This document shows positions 44,991-56,371 of a stretch of DNA of 64,000 nucleotides, one piece after another. The DNA is from Lasiodiplodia sp. COLG20 (Eukaryota > Ascomycota > Dothideomycetes > Botryosphaeriales > Botryosphaeriaceae), in contig VNWV01000004.1 in assembly GCA_009801085.1 (NCBI GenBank), forward strand, positions 310,001 through 374,000, written 5' to 3'. The position numbers and the translations under genes were made by a program. Below the pieces are notes generated by a model. That model ran no database searches and was not told the origin of the DNA. It saw only the letters and a program-made list of their open reading frames with translations. The first letter of the stretch is position 1. Every line of letters begins with the position of its first letter.

Positions 44991-45785
44991 CTATTCAAAC
45001 CTCTGGTGCTTCGGCGCCCTCATCACGTCGGCCATCGTGCACATCTCGCCCGTCGTGCGGTTACCACGCGTGCCACCCATGTACAACTCCCTCACATGGA
45101 CTCGACTCGAGAACCTGGCGTCTCCCGTGTCCCAGTGCATCATGACCTCGGCGGCGTAGCGCTTGACCACGGGCCTATGATGGCCAAGCCAATTCCACAC
45201 GCGGAGGCGCAACTCGTCGTGGTCCGCCGTCAGCTCGTCGATGGCGTCGACCATGTCCAGGATGCAACGAAGCTCCCGCTGCCTCTTTCCGAGCATCCGT
45301 CCGATGGCCGCCTCGGCGCCCTCCTGCAAGCCCGACACTTGGAACTTGGCGCCCATGGCGTACATGGCGACGCACGTCTCGAGGAGGTTGACGGCGGCGG
45401 CGGCGCTGCGGCCGTCTTCGTCGTCGTCGTCGTCGGGCGGTACAGCTGGCGGTGGTGCGTGGATCCTCACGTGGCCGTGGTAGATGTAGTCGATCATCAA
45501 CCACACGAGATCCGGGTCGTCGTCGGGCAGGTCGAGCCGGCCGCTGAGCGTCTCCTGGCACGGGACGCGGAACATGGATTCGAAGTAGCCTGAGCCGGCG
45601 TTGAGGATGATGCGGTGCACCTGTTTTGTGATGATCGATGCTGTCAGTCGTCGCCGTTCGTTCGTTCGTTCGTTCGAAGTCGCGCGAAGCGGTGGTTGGT
45701 GGTGGTGGCTCTCTGCGTACATACCTTGCGCTCTTGGCCGCCGCAAGCGATGGTGAAGTCGCTGAAGGCTTCGGTCGACACGATT
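44991..45785 (-). CDS. BTB/POZ-domain protein (5' exon unresolved)
   Basis: Exons 45785-45725 and 45620-44991 are clear; intron 45724-45621 (104 nt) has donor GTATGT. Splicing creates the BTB core FSDFTIACGGQERKVHRIIL, continuing SGYFESMF, DLPDDDPDLVWLMIDYIYHG and a BACK-like helical part with NLLETCVAMYAMGAKFQVSG. An Asp-rich insert (PPDDDDDEDG) interrupts the domain. Exon 2 begins after a textbook TACTAAC branch and ACAG acceptor, so at least one upstream exon exists; candidates run to about 46,120 but no donor gives a convincing in-phase start. BTB proteins dimerise and often serve as cullin-3 adaptors; no substrate domain is visible. Confidence 0.8.
   Translation of the reverse strand, partial: NRVDRSLQRLHHRLRRPRAQGMYAESHHHQPPLRATSNERTNERRRLTASIITKQVHRIILNAGSGYFESMFRVPCQETLSGRLDLPDDDPDLVWLMIDYIYHGHVRIHAPPPAVPPDDDDDEDGRSAAAAVNLLETCVAMYAMGAKFQVSGLQEGAEAAIGRMLGKRQRELRCILDMVDAIDELTADHDELRLRVWNWLGHHRPVVKRYAAEVMMHWDTGDARFSSRVHVRELYMGGTRGNRTTGEMCTMADVMRAPKHQRFE
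45657..45676. repeat. TTCG tetranucleotide repeat
   Basis: Five tandem TTCG units inside the last intron of the BTB gene. A GT tract of about 13 bases lies in the preceding intron (45791-45803). Confidence 0.9.
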
Positions 45786-48700
45786 CTGTTCGTGTGTGTG
45801 TGTTAGTACTCGTCGCATGGTGCCACCACTCGCCCTTTTGGTTTGTACATGCCTCGACAGGAAGCTACGGTCTTTCCATGTGGTTCTGCAGCTACACTCG
45901 TGTATGTGCGTGCAAATGCCGCCAAGGCCAATGGAACGACCTTTGTGGCGCTCAAAGAGCTGTCGCTCTTGGAGATGCGCCTCCATGTTGAAAGGACACA
46001 CGGAGGTGAAACGGACGGGGTGGTGGTGTAGAGGGTGAGGTGCAGAATTGTGGCAAGATGTACATACAGACAATGGACACTCCGCGCACGTGCCCGCAAG
46101 AGGCAGCGTGTGTGCTTCACTCACAGTGCCGTGTCTTCATACACGCCCGCGTGCTCTACGACTACGAGACTAATTTTACGTCTGGAGGCCATTGCGCTTC
46201 CTTTTGTGATGTACAGCAAAGCCCCACTTCAGCGACATTACACTTCGCCAGCACTCAGTTCTGGAAAATGGTATGCATACAAGTGTCGAGCAGCCGTCTT
46301 TGCTCGCCCAAGACGATCGAGGTTCTCACATACCCGTCTTTGTATCACCAATGCGCTTCGCTAATTGACTAAACCGCCTTCCACCAGCTCAGAGGGAGCT
46401 CATCGAAAATATCACCATAGCTGGCGCATACACTTGTCGTCAAGGGAGCTTTTAGTCTGGGCCGCTTGCAGTATCATCGCGATGAGCGCATAAACATCGT
46501 CTGCCGCCCAGCGCTGCGCATGCAAATCTCTTCCTGCATTGTTTACTTTGTGATCAAGAGCCGCGCGTGCGAACTTCCGTGAGGTGCTACCAACATTACT
46601 TCCGTGACCATGAATCTCGCATTGTCTTTTCGGAAGGCTTCCGGCGCTGCCAATGGCCAAGTCGAGTGCCGCAGGGTGGATTTGGTTTTTGCTCATGTCA
46701 TGGGTAGGTGAGGCTGTCGTCTGGACGTGAATGTATAATTAGTAATTCCGCATTTGCATCCAGACGATAGCTTCAGCTACCCACACATGTTATTTTTCTG
46801 AGAAATATCTCAGGCATAGCTACGCCTGGGACCTTACCATCCTTTGCGCCAGCCATCGGCTGCAGCACCTCTCTGGAGAGGAGTTGTCGGACAGTGCTCC
46901 CATCACTTGAGCTGGGTCAAGGATTGCACGGCGCGCGTCGCGCAAGTGATTACCGGCGAAATACTCTCGCTGTGTGCCTCCTGTTCCTTGCCAAGTTGTC
47001 GTAGCGGGAGGGTGATTCGGCCAGCTATGACAGCGTCGCCTGGCGGGCTCTGGAGTCAGTGGCACTCACCACCGTGCCGGCGCAACGTTCGCATGAGACA
47101 ACGCTTCGAGAGGGGAGCTGCGCGCAGCTGTTCCAACAAGCACGACATGCTGCGCTCGTTGATGCAGCTGATGTTACTCTCATCACGGTCGGATCGCTCG
47201 GTTGCCTTCACAGTCTACAACGCGGACGAACCTCGTGCACCTTCATGCCAGCCCGACCAGGCATGACAGCATCCGAGTGACTGCCCGATTCGAGCTTTCT
47301 CTGCGCATATGGGCGTCATATGCTTCCATGGCCTTCCAATGCGAGGGCGGCCGACGCAGAACGAGGCAGGCACCCCGCCCGAATGACGACCACCACCCGC
47401 CGCCGCTTCCCTTTCCGGCATGGCCCCGGTCACGGACCAGACGTCGCTCGCGCAACCACGCCAGCTGCCCGCCGCCGTGCCAAGCTCCGGGCGCCTACAA
47501 ATACCCCCCCGACTCCTCGCCGAAAGCTCCTCTTTTTCTTCTTCAGCTCTCTTTGCCTTTTGGCTTAGATCAAGTGAAGTGGCTGTTCTTTTTAGTTTAA
47601 TCTCTAGAACGTCCCTACGGGGATTTGCTCTTTTGATTAAACTAGTTTTTGGAACTTGCCTCGTGGCCGCTGAGCACCGCTCATGTCACGGGTGCATAGT
47701 GTCGCTCGTACTGCACTACTTCGGGCTGACGCGACCAATTCTTTTTCGTTGAGCGATCTGCCTTGAGCAGGTCCTTGAGGAAGAAGAGAAACTGATCAAT
47801 TATGCTTTCTGCGCTGCCTGCTTGCTGGGTGGAGCTTTCGCTGCGTTGCGATGGTTGAGGTGGTGTGCTGGTAGTGTTGCGCTTGCGAGCCGCGATGCCA
47901 TCTGCCATGGTGTTTTCCACCGTCCACTCTGCGCCTATGCTGAGCCTCATCGTAGGGCAACAAAGCCGGTCAGGTCACTGCGTGCTGAGCCTCTGGCAGG
48001 ATATATTCTGGCGCAAGATCCGCTTGCGCGATGAGTGACACTCGTAAAGTGACGGCCACTTGAGCGGCCAGCTCTTCCGTCGCATACGTCGGCCAGTTGA
48101 GCACCTCGTTTGTGACCTCCGTTGAAGCGACCGTGGGGTGGGATTCCGATTGCGCTCGGGCGGTGTAGCATCAGGATGCGCCGCCGTGGTGTTTTGGTTT
48201 GAGCATGGCTATCTGCCCTTCTAGTCCTTCGCTCTGGTCTGACTCTCTTCTCTTCGCGCCCCGCTACCTTCTTCCAGGTTCTCCGCATCTGCGACTCGCT
48301 CACCACAACCGTCCGCGTCTAGCATCCTCATCGTCCCTTCACGCGCGCATCATAGCTTCAATGAACCCGCGCTTGGTCCTCGGACAGCGTGCGCGCAATG
48401 ATTTGCGCTCGCACCTCTCTTCGTCGCACGCCAGCCTTGCTACGGACATGAGGTAGGCACAGCGAGAAACCATGGACAGCTACAAAGCATCTTTAGGCAC
48501 GCTGACGACGACAAGACAGTGCAAAGTGAGGTGACTCGCTTCCAAAGTCAGCATTGATACTTGGCAACACCTTTCAGAGTAAGTGCTCTCTGACGCTTAC
48601 ATTGCGACGCCTCTACATGACCCTTGGTAACTATGGCTAGTCAAGTCCTCTTGCACGCACGCATCCCGCTCTAAAAGCCCAGCATCGTCCATCCTTCCCC

Positions 48701-49581
48701 GCACTCATCGGAACCCAGTCCTTCAGACACCCTTTCGGCCTCAGAATAATCAACAATAGACTTGCTCGGTCCCCGCTGGCCGGATTTTGCGACACGCCAC
48801 TTTTCAGTGCCAGCTTTGTAGATTCCGCATACCGTTTTACTACCAGTCGCGCAGCTTCGGTTCAGTGAACAGAGATATTAAGGATGTCCCGGTCTGCGAT
48901 AAAGAGCACTGCGGAACAAGCAGAATCGCTCCAGGAACGGAGGAGCCGGCCTTTTGCAGGTCAGAAATTTGAATAGGGTCCCAAACAGGATTGTTGCGGC
49001 AGGCGAGTGCAGTTGTGAGAATATGTGCGGCAAAAAGCACCCATAGCTGACGGAGCCGCAAGAAAATCATGGCCTGAAACGTGACGAGACTGACACACTC
49101 CCGCATCTATAGCTAACTGTGAAGCATCAAGGCTTGGTATCCAGGGACAATGGGGTAGGAAATAACAGCAGACTGTTAGGAGAGCTTCGTACTTCGTTGC
49201 TGGGCGTCTTCAGGTACCATCTGTATGCCAAGGTTGCTATCAGCCCAAGAAGCAATTGGAAATTCAGCAACACAGCAAGTTATCGGTCTTGTTTCCCCAG
49301 AGTGGTGTAACCAATCTTGGACCCGGTCGCGCTCGGTTTGGATGCTAGGAGATCCTCTTGGGATGGACGTGACGAGTGCCAATGCAGACAAATCGACCGC
49401 CTGCGCCTTACGAAGAACGCGGACTGCGCTCACCCTTAGTGGGTAGTTGAGGTAAACTCTGGGACTTAGATGTATAGACACATCTAGACACGTACTTTGG
49501 CCTCGTAGGAAGGGTGTAATGTCCCCCTTGTGTGTACCGTTCCAAATCTACCATCATCATTATTCGACCATCAACCTCTCT
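45786..49581. other. Long region without supported genes
   Basis: Over 3.4 kb downstream of the likely BTB 5' exon (which may reach about 46,120). ORFs occur on both strands (for example 46,412-46,696 minus and 47,202-47,600 plus), but all are short, overlapping and without domains. Composition is moderate GC, unlike the AT-rich spacers of the left half. It may hold noncoding RNA, a decayed gene, or regulatory DNA. Confidence 0.45.
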
Positions 49582-50460
49582 TCATTCCTCCGGGTACACC
49601 ATCTTCTTCGTCACACCCCCATCCACCACAATCTCCTCCCCAGTCACAAACCCACTCTCAGCCAAAAACACGACCGCCTTCGCGATATCCTCGACGCGAC
49701 CCACGCGGCCGGCAGGATGCCACGCATGATCCGCCTCGCCCAGCGCCTCTCCCCACTTAGCGCCCTTCCTATCCGCAGCCGCATTCTCATCATCCACGTC
49801 GATCCACCCGGGCGTGACGGCATTGACCCTGATCCCGTACGCGCCGCCGAGCGACACGGCCATGCTCCGCGTCAAGCCGAGCAGGCCAGCCTTCACCGCG
49901 CTGTACGCCTCGTGGTTAGGCTCGGCCTGGTGCGCGCGTGTAGACGAGACGTTGATGATGGAGCCGGGCTGCCCTCCTCCTCCATCCTTAGCGGCGGCGG
50001 CTCTCAGCATCGGCACGCATAGGCGGGCGAGTAGAAAGGGCGCCGTCAGGCCCACGGCTAGCTTGACGTCCCACTCGCGCTCGACGGTGCCGTCCGCGTC
50101 GTCGTCCATGCGCCGGTCCGAGCTCCAGACGTGCGGCGTCGCGAACGCGTTGTTGACCAGCACGTCCAGCCGCCCCGCGAAGAAGGTCGAGGCTTCCGCG
50201 ACGGCGGCCTTGAGCTGGGCGCGGTCGGCTAGGTCGACGACGCGGCCTTGGAAGGGAGGGAGAGAAGAAGAGCTGGATGAAGAGTTTTTGGCCCAGGACG
50301 AGGCGAGGGATAATGTGTTGTCCAGTTCGGGCTTGTTGGAGTCGAGGAGGAAGACGCGGTGCCCCTTCGAGAGGAGGTTGCGGGTCAGGCCGCGGCCGAT
50401 GCCGCGGGCGGCGCCGGTTATGAGGTAGTTCATGGACGCGTCGGGGGAGGCGGATGCCAT
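49582..50460 (-). CDS. Short-chain dehydrogenase/reductase (SDR)
   Basis: A single exon of 292 residues starting at ATG 50460. Classical SDR features are present: the Rossmann motif TGAARGIG (about residue 16), VLVNNA (about 108), INVSSTRA with the catalytic Ser, YSAVKAGLLGL with the Tyr/Lys pair, RVNAVTPGW and the C-terminal VTGEEIVVDGG. An aspartate at the second strand (FLLDSNK) suggests NAD+ preference, although this is only indicative. A Ser-rich insert (NSSSSSSSLPPF) follows the second strand. Substrate is unknown. It is probably cytosolic. Confidence 0.92.
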   Translation of the reverse strand: MASASPDASMNYLITGAARGIGRGLTRNLLSKGHRVFLLDSNKPELDNTLSLASSWAKNSSSSSSSLPPFQGRVVDLADRAQLKAAVAEASTFFAGRLDVLVNNAFATPHVWSSDRRMDDDADGTVEREWDVKLAVGLTAPFLLARLCVPMLRAAAAKDGGGGQPGSIINVSSTRAHQAEPNHEAYSAVKAGLLGLTRSMAVSLGGAYGIRVNAVTPGWIDVDDENAAADRKGAKWGEALGEADHAWHPAGRVGRVEDIAKAVVFLAESGFVTGEEIVVDGGVTKKMVYPEE

Positions 50461-50559
50461 TGGTAGCGGGCGATGGGCTGTTCGGTCTGGTGAAGAGTTG
50501 AGAAGTGTCGGAGAGAGGTCGAGAAAAAAGTGGAATGACGTCGGGGAGGCTAAAGTCCG

Positions 50560-50952
50560 TTAACCCCAGCAAGCACACGCCAGCCCCTGGCGCGTTTCAA
50601 ACACCAAATGCGTCCCCACAACGTTAGCGCCGGACTTTAACCAAGCATCAGCTAATCCATGACTTCCTTCAACCAACTTCCAGCCGAGTTTGTCTGTCAC
50701 ATTGCCAACTACATCGGCAAATGACCTCTTCATCCTGCGTGCCACCTTAGGCTGCGCTCTCGAAACAAAATCCCGTAGTGTTTGCAATTCGCGCCACAGC
50801 TGAAGTTCTGCAGCAGCCGTCCAGGGCCGAAACCCTCTTCTTTTTGGCTCCTCATTAGGCTTAGCGCCTCCTTGACCCAAGTTGTTTAAAATTTTAGCAT
50901 TTGACCTCGACGGAGGTATGAAATTACAAGGCTTTGAGTTTCTGTGGACCAT
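50560..50952 (-). CDS. Hypothetical small protein, doubtful
   Basis: A 130-residue ATG-initiated frame 99 bases upstream of the SDR start and on the same strand. It is basic and polar at the start (RRGFRPWTAAAELQLWRELQ) with a possible small helical domain. I do not recognise it. It occupies what should be the SDR promoter, which argues for a chance ORF or an upstream leader frame. Confidence 0.25.
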   Translation of the reverse strand: MVHRNSKPCNFIPPSRSNAKILNNLGQGGAKPNEEPKRRGFRPWTAAAELQLWRELQTLRDFVSRAQPKVARRMKRSFADVVGNVTDKLGWKLVEGSHGLADAWLKSGANVVGTHLVFETRQGLACACWG

Positions 50953-52415
50953 TCAGTAAACCAGGGTCACTCGACTCAATTAATACGGACAGTCTGCAGA
51001 ACTCCGAAACACGAAACCCCCACGCAACCGACACCAGCAACATCCGCACGATTTTCACTTACTAGTCGTTGTGCTATGAACCACCATGTTTGACTCTATG
51101 GAAACTCGGGCAAAGACCATGTATGTAGCGGACTTGAACAGTGGTGGGAAGCAATAAAGTGCTATCACTGGAATTACGGCCATGCTTAAAATATTTAATG
51201 GTCTCCTGCCGTAAGCAATCACAGACATTTTGCTACGGATTCGCCAACATAACACAATGTGAATCCTTCAAGCTTCTACTATATATCCACGTTGACCGCT
51301 ATCTGGCGAGTCTGTCCGAGCAGTTGCGCACAATGCGTCGATGAATCAAGGGGATACCGGCTGTGCTACAAGTTCATGGAACCTGCCAACGGCATATGAA
51401 GCCGCAGAGTTGAAGTGTTTAATCCTCAGCGAAGCGAAGCTGAAGCAATGTGGCAAGCGAGCCTGCCGAAGCGCAGCTGGGGATTACGGTGGGGACTTAC
51501 GATTCGGTGGATTTCGGGCAAGTGAATTTCTAGGCTTTCATTATTCTTACAAACCGGATTTTATGTGGTTGTATATAGTTAAGGAAGGAACTGCCTACTT
51601 TAGCCTTCGTAGACACTCCCCCAGTCCGTTATCTTTGCTACTCTTCCCGCTGCTTCCCCAATTCTCGCAGTCATTCTCGTAGTTGGTCCTCGCCATCGGC
51701 CATCCGTATTAACAGCTATATTTTCAGACCCTTTCTCGGAAGTTATAAGCATCGTAACTAATAGTAATAGACTCCCCAGTTCAACGCTTTATGACGTTTC
51801 GCTGTGGTCCCTCACGTAGATATCTCATCCCCCAATTCTTATTAAGACAAGTTGAATGAGGCCACGCGAAAGCGTGACAACAGCAACTGGGAAGTGTATG
51901 TTGCACACGAGCGCCTGCCAGTTGTCATAGCGGCCTTTGACTGAATAATATTCATGCAAATGTCTCGTGCACATACTGGCTCTTGGTTCAGGGGTTTGGG
52001 GGCACCGACAAGATTACATGGTTCCGAGGATCTGTGCCACGGTTCGCTGTATTCACTTAGCCAACAACTTGCACAAATCGAGCAGTTCCGTAGTTTGTTT
52101 CTACGGGAGAGGCAAAAAAATTATTATGACGTGTTATTCTCCGATATTTTGTCTTTGTTGTCTTGAATGACCGCTTATCCATGGGTCACTCTCTTCAACA
52201 CGTAGACTTCTGGCCAGCACAGCGGCATGTAGTCAGTGTTACTTTTGACCGGACTCCAGCTACGGGTTAGCTTCAATTCTCGCTATATATACCTCGACTT
52301 CTCAGGGCTTTCCTTTCGAAATTAAGATCCTCAGGCTTTTTCCACAATCAGGTCTCCACATCAATACATACCACTCTAAGAAAAGGACCCCCCAGATACC
52401 ATACCTCAGCCAGAC
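50953..52415. other. Intergenic, 1.5 kb
   Basis: No gene supported. TATATATA at 52,284-52,291 lies about 125 bases before the next ATG and is a likely TATA box for the F-box-like gene. Confidence 0.5.
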
Positions 52416-53765
52416 ATGACACGCAGACACGGACGTGAACTCCAGGCTCGGAAGGATGGTCGCCAGCTCTCGACCTCATGCTCTACTCAGAGAAGCAGGA
52501 GGTCGAAGGGAAACAACATCGCACCCAAGCCCTGGCCATCCACGATATATACCAAGGAGGACCTGAAGCCGTATGAGAAATTCTCTAAACTGTATGGTGA
52601 ACGCAAATACGCGCGGGAATTTCCAAAACAGAAGCAGACCTTAAGCTTCACGGATGACCTGCCAACTGAGATCCGGCTTATAGTCTACAAATGCCTTAAG
52701 CTACAGGCACCGGACGGCTTCTTCGAACTCTGGGGCCCAGGGACATGGCCCTGCCACGCAGCATTTCGAGACAGGCTGTACGACCCCGCTTCAGACGCCG
52801 CGATGCCGATCAGGAACACGTTCCGGGAATACGCCGCGTCTCGCAAGGTCGTGTCGCTCATGCGGCTGTGTAAGAAGGTGCACGGAGAGATGGCGGAGAT
52901 GTTCTACGCGAAGCAGAACTTTCGCTTCAGCAACTCGAACGGTTTCTTGATGCTCGGCGCCTGGATGCACACTATCAAGGAGCCACATTTTCAGTATCTG
53001 CGGCACATCACGGTGCAGATCCCGATGCGAGACACCGACGACCGGTGCATATCGTCGCTTAGCGGTTGGAAGGCCTTCGAGAAGATCGTGGCCGAACGTG
53101 GGATGCGGATACCCATGTACAGACAAGACAAGAAACGCCAGCAGCAGGGCGTCCCTTATTCCAAAGACCGCTATGATGAGACTGTCAGGAGCGTTTTCCG
53201 GAATCTCAAGTCGATCCCCAGTCTACGGAAATTGGAGCTCCTCGTGCCGTGGAACTTCCCCCTTCTGGGTAACCTCGTCTGCGAGCGACGCTACCTAGAG
53301 CAGTTTGACGCGGTCGAGCGCGTCCGGCACGTCATGGAGGACCACTGTCTTGACGAGAACTACTGGAAGCAGCTAGCGGAGTTCAAGCGGGACTCGGTGT
53401 CTCCGGACCTGAAGATTGCGCTGGTGGTGCACCACGGCCTGCGCTGCATGGATCTCGACGCCGACGTCTACTTTATCCAGTCGCACTTGCGAACGGCGAG
53501 GTGGCTGGCGGCGTATGCCAAGATAATGGGCTATGAATTCGGCCACGCACGGTGGCAGGATGGCACTTACCAAGTAAGGTACGATCCAGACCCGCTGCAT
53601 ATATCGCCACGGCTGTCTGGAGCGGACGACGGAAAGCTCGAGCCTCCTGAAATTCAAGCTGGAATGCACGTCCAACATGATGCTCCTAGGAGTTCGGAGG
53701 AAGATTGTATCGAGTTCCAGGTCGCACTTTGGCGGCAATGGGAGATGATTGGCCAGACTTGGTAA
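52416..53765 (+). CDS. F-box-like (2EXR-type) hypothetical protein
   Basis: A single exon of 449 residues. After a basic, disordered first 75 residues it has the fungal F-box-like motif DDLPTEIRLIVYKCLKL, then SLMRLCKKVHGEMAEMFYAK and FRFSNSNGF, the usual succession in this large ascomycete family (helix, Cys/His-containing helix, short strand). The C-terminal half (CLDENYWKQLAEFKR and beyond) is not recognised. Such proteins are often assumed to be SCF substrate adaptors, but binding to Skp1 is unproven for this subtype. A TATATATA box about 125 bases upstream fits the chosen start. Confidence 0.75.
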   Translation: MTRRHGRELQARKDGRQLSTSCSTQRSRRSKGNNIAPKPWPSTIYTKEDLKPYEKFSKLYGERKYAREFPKQKQTLSFTDDLPTEIRLIVYKCLKLQAPDGFFELWGPGTWPCHAAFRDRLYDPASDAAMPIRNTFREYAASRKVVSLMRLCKKVHGEMAEMFYAKQNFRFSNSNGFLMLGAWMHTIKEPHFQYLRHITVQIPMRDTDDRCISSLSGWKAFEKIVAERGMRIPMYRQDKKRQQQGVPYSKDRYDETVRSVFRNLKSIPSLRKLELLVPWNFPLLGNLVCERRYLEQFDAVERVRHVMEDHCLDENYWKQLAEFKRDSVSPDLKIALVVHHGLRCMDLDADVYFIQSHLRTARWLAAYAKIMGYEFGHARWQDGTYQVRYDPDPLHISPRLSGADDGKLEPPEIQAGMHVQHDAPRSSEEDCIEFQVALWRQWEMIGQTW

Positions 53766-54470
53766 GGACTTTCGAAATGGATGCTGTGGTATGTTGGGGA
53801 GGATTCGGCGAGGTAACCTGCTTTGTGAATGTGGTTGGGTGAGCGCATTGGACGTTGTAGCTTGTCTTTGGATCGGCGGTCGTTCATAGCAAACCAATGA
53901 ATGTCTTTTCTTCATGATGTTACTCAGTACTGCTTCCGAATGCATTCGTCGACATGTCGTGTATTTGTGTCCAAACAACCGATTCGGCTCCGAACACCAG
54001 GCTCTCGGCTGTCCGAAGGCGCTTCCGAGCGGCCATGATTCGAGCGGGTATGTGGTCTGCCGATGGTGACGAATGAAGTCGATCAGCGGGTCGAGATCTG
54101 GAGGGGACGCGTGAGGCTGCTCGATGGTGGTGCATGACACCTTCCCTTATCGGCTGGGGCGGGCATGGGCCGTTTCCCCGCACGGCCAACGGTCCAAGTC
54201 ATCCCATGCCGTATCAACCCCAAGCCTCGCCGCCCGGCCGATCGCACCCCAAGCGTGGGATGGGCCAGCCCGCCAAGCCCTGATGCCGCGCAGTTGCCAT
54301 TACTCAGTTGGCAAGCCACAAGACGGGTGGCATCTCTTATCGCCGAGTGGCACAATGCTTGTCTATCGACAAGACTGACCACCCAGCCTTATCAGCTCTT
54401 GGCCACCACTCGCTCGTGCTTTAAACCCAACGCCACCAGCTAGCTCCCGGGCAGAGACCACCTGCCCACC
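53766..54470. other. Intergenic, permease promoter
   Basis: About 0.7 kb. It carries three GATA-factor sites, listed separately. No gene is seen. Confidence 0.6.
54146..54393 (-). promoter_or_regulatory. Three GATAAG (GATA-factor) sites
   Basis: CTTATC, the complement of GATAAG, occurs at 54146-54151, 54336-54341 and 54388-54393, which is 325 to 78 bases before the permease ATG. AreA/NIT2-type GATA factors bind clusters of HGATAR in genes for nitrogen-source uptake. The match to a Dal5-type permease supports nitrogen regulation. Confidence 0.5.
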
Positions 54471-56371
54471 ATGTCCGACCTGTCCAAGCAACCCGACGTC
54501 GAGAAGGAACCCATCCCCGGCGTCTCCGAGGATGCCATCCGCAGCGGCAGCGTCACCGCCGCCGGCGTCTCGGAGAAGATTGTCGAGCACAGTCACGATG
54601 CCGATGCCGCCATGAAGGCCTTCGCCGAGTACCAGGGCCAGGTTCTGGAAATCGACGAGGCGACGAACGCCCGCCTGCTGCGCAAAATCGACTGGCATCT
54701 GATGCCGGTACGTTAAGCTCTCGCGAGGGAGAGTTAAGGTGCTGACATTCCTTTAAGCTTCTCTGCATAGTGTACGGCCTGAACTTCCTGGACAAGACCT
54801 GCATTAGCTACGCTTCCGTCATGGGGCTGAAAAAGCCCCAATCGGAGGGCGGCATTGGCATCACGTCGGATCAGTACAGCTGGCTGGGGTCCATGTAAGG
54901 CTGAACGCAGCCACATCCTGCGCGTCTGCATGCTTACGACTTTAGGTTCTACTTCGGCTACCTTGCCTGGGAGTGGCCGACCAACCGTCTCCTCCAGTAC
55001 TTTCCCCTGGGAAAGTACTCTGCCTTCAATGTCATCATGTGGGGCACCGTCTTGGCTCTTTTTGCAACCGTCGAGAGCTTCAGCGGCGCTGTGGCTGTCC
55101 GTTTCTTCCTCGGTCTCTTTGAAGCCGCTGTGACGCCTGGTAAGGGGGCTGTACGCTCCGCAATGTGCGATTGTGGCTGACCCGGTATTCCAGGATTTGC
55201 TTTGTTTACCAGCCAGTGGTACACCAAAAAGGAGCAGGGCTTGAGAACCGGCATTTGGTTCAGCTTCAACGGTGTGGCGCAGGTATGGCATTGGGTGTCA
55301 TCCTTGATACTCTCGATGCTGACTCTTTGCAGATTGTTGGTGGCCTGGTCGCCTACGGCATTGCTCGCGGGACCGCCATCCACGGATCCTCCATAGCGCC
55401 CTGGAAAATTGTCTTCCTCGTCACAGGTCTTCTCACCGCCGTAGTCGGCATCGTCTTTCTTTTTATCATGCCGGACAGCCAGCTGAACTGCCGCTGGCTG
55501 ACGAAAGAAGAGCGCCTGCTGGCCCTTGAGCGCATTCGTGTCAACCAGCAAGGCATCGGCAACAAGCATTGGAAGTTTTACCAGGTCAAAGAAGCCTTGA
55601 TGGACCCCATGGTGTGGGCGTTCTTTTGGTACGCCTTGATCGCGGATATCCCGAACGGTAAGTGCTGCTGCTACAAAGTCCACAAGAATTCACTCTGATA
55701 TTGATCGTGCAGGCGGCGTCACCAACTTCTTCTCCCTCCTCATCCAATCCTTCGGCTACACTTCCGAGCAATCCCTGCTGTACGGCACTCCCGGCGGTGC
55801 TGTTGAGATCGTCACGCTTGTAGTTTGCGGCTACATCGGAGACAAGTACGGCTGCCGCATCCTGGTTTCCACTTCCGGCCTCCTCCTCGGCATCTTGGGC
55901 GTGGCTCTCATCATCGGGCTTCCCGAGAGCATGAACGTCGGCCGTCTTATCGGTTACTACCTGACGCAGGCCACCGCCACGCCGTTCGTCGCCCTCCTCT
56001 CTCTGATTTCCACAAACGTCGCCGGCTACACCAAGAAGACGACGGTGGCGGCCCTGTACCTGATCGGCTATTGCGTGGGCAACATCATCGGGCCGCAGAC
56101 GTTCCGTGGAGACAACTACCTGCCGGCTGAGATTACCATCTTGGTCTGCTACGGTGTTGCGCTCCTCGATCTGCTGTTTATCTACTGGTACTGCAAGCAC
56201 CAGAACAAGAAGAAGGCGGAGACCAGAGCGGCGCCGGGATACGTGAAGCTCGAGAACCAAGAGTGAGTTGGCAATTCTTTTGCTGTTCGTGATACTTGTG
56301 CTGACCTTTTTCTTTCCAGGTGGCTCGACCTTACGGACAAGGAGAACCCGGAGTTCACCTACGCAGTATAG
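54471..56371 (+). CDS. MFS permease, Dal5/allantoate-permease family
   Basis: Seven exons (54471-54707, 54758-54894, 54946-55139, 55194-55282, 55333-55657, 55713-56262, 56320-56371) give 527 residues; all six introns are 50-57 nt and phase-consistent. It is an anion:cation symporter-type MFS protein with about 12 helices: LLCIVYGLNFLDKTCISYAS, FFLGLFEAAVTPGFALFTSQ, SQWYTKKEQGLRTGIWFSFN and, in the C-half, IISTNVAGYTKK-like SLISTNVAGYTKKTTV and YCVGNIIGPQTF. These match the Dal5/Tna1-like family that takes up allantoate, ureidosuccinate, small peptides or vitamins at the plasma membrane. Three GATA sites precede it. The last exon encodes only 16 residues. Confidence 0.93.

Noticed and set aside
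44991..46124. Unspliced 377-codon reading of the BTB region
   Set aside because: Its first half runs through two introns; the BTB fold only appears after splicing in another frame.
46412..46696. 94-codon ATG ORF, minus strand
   Set aside because: No domain and isolated; chance length for this composition.
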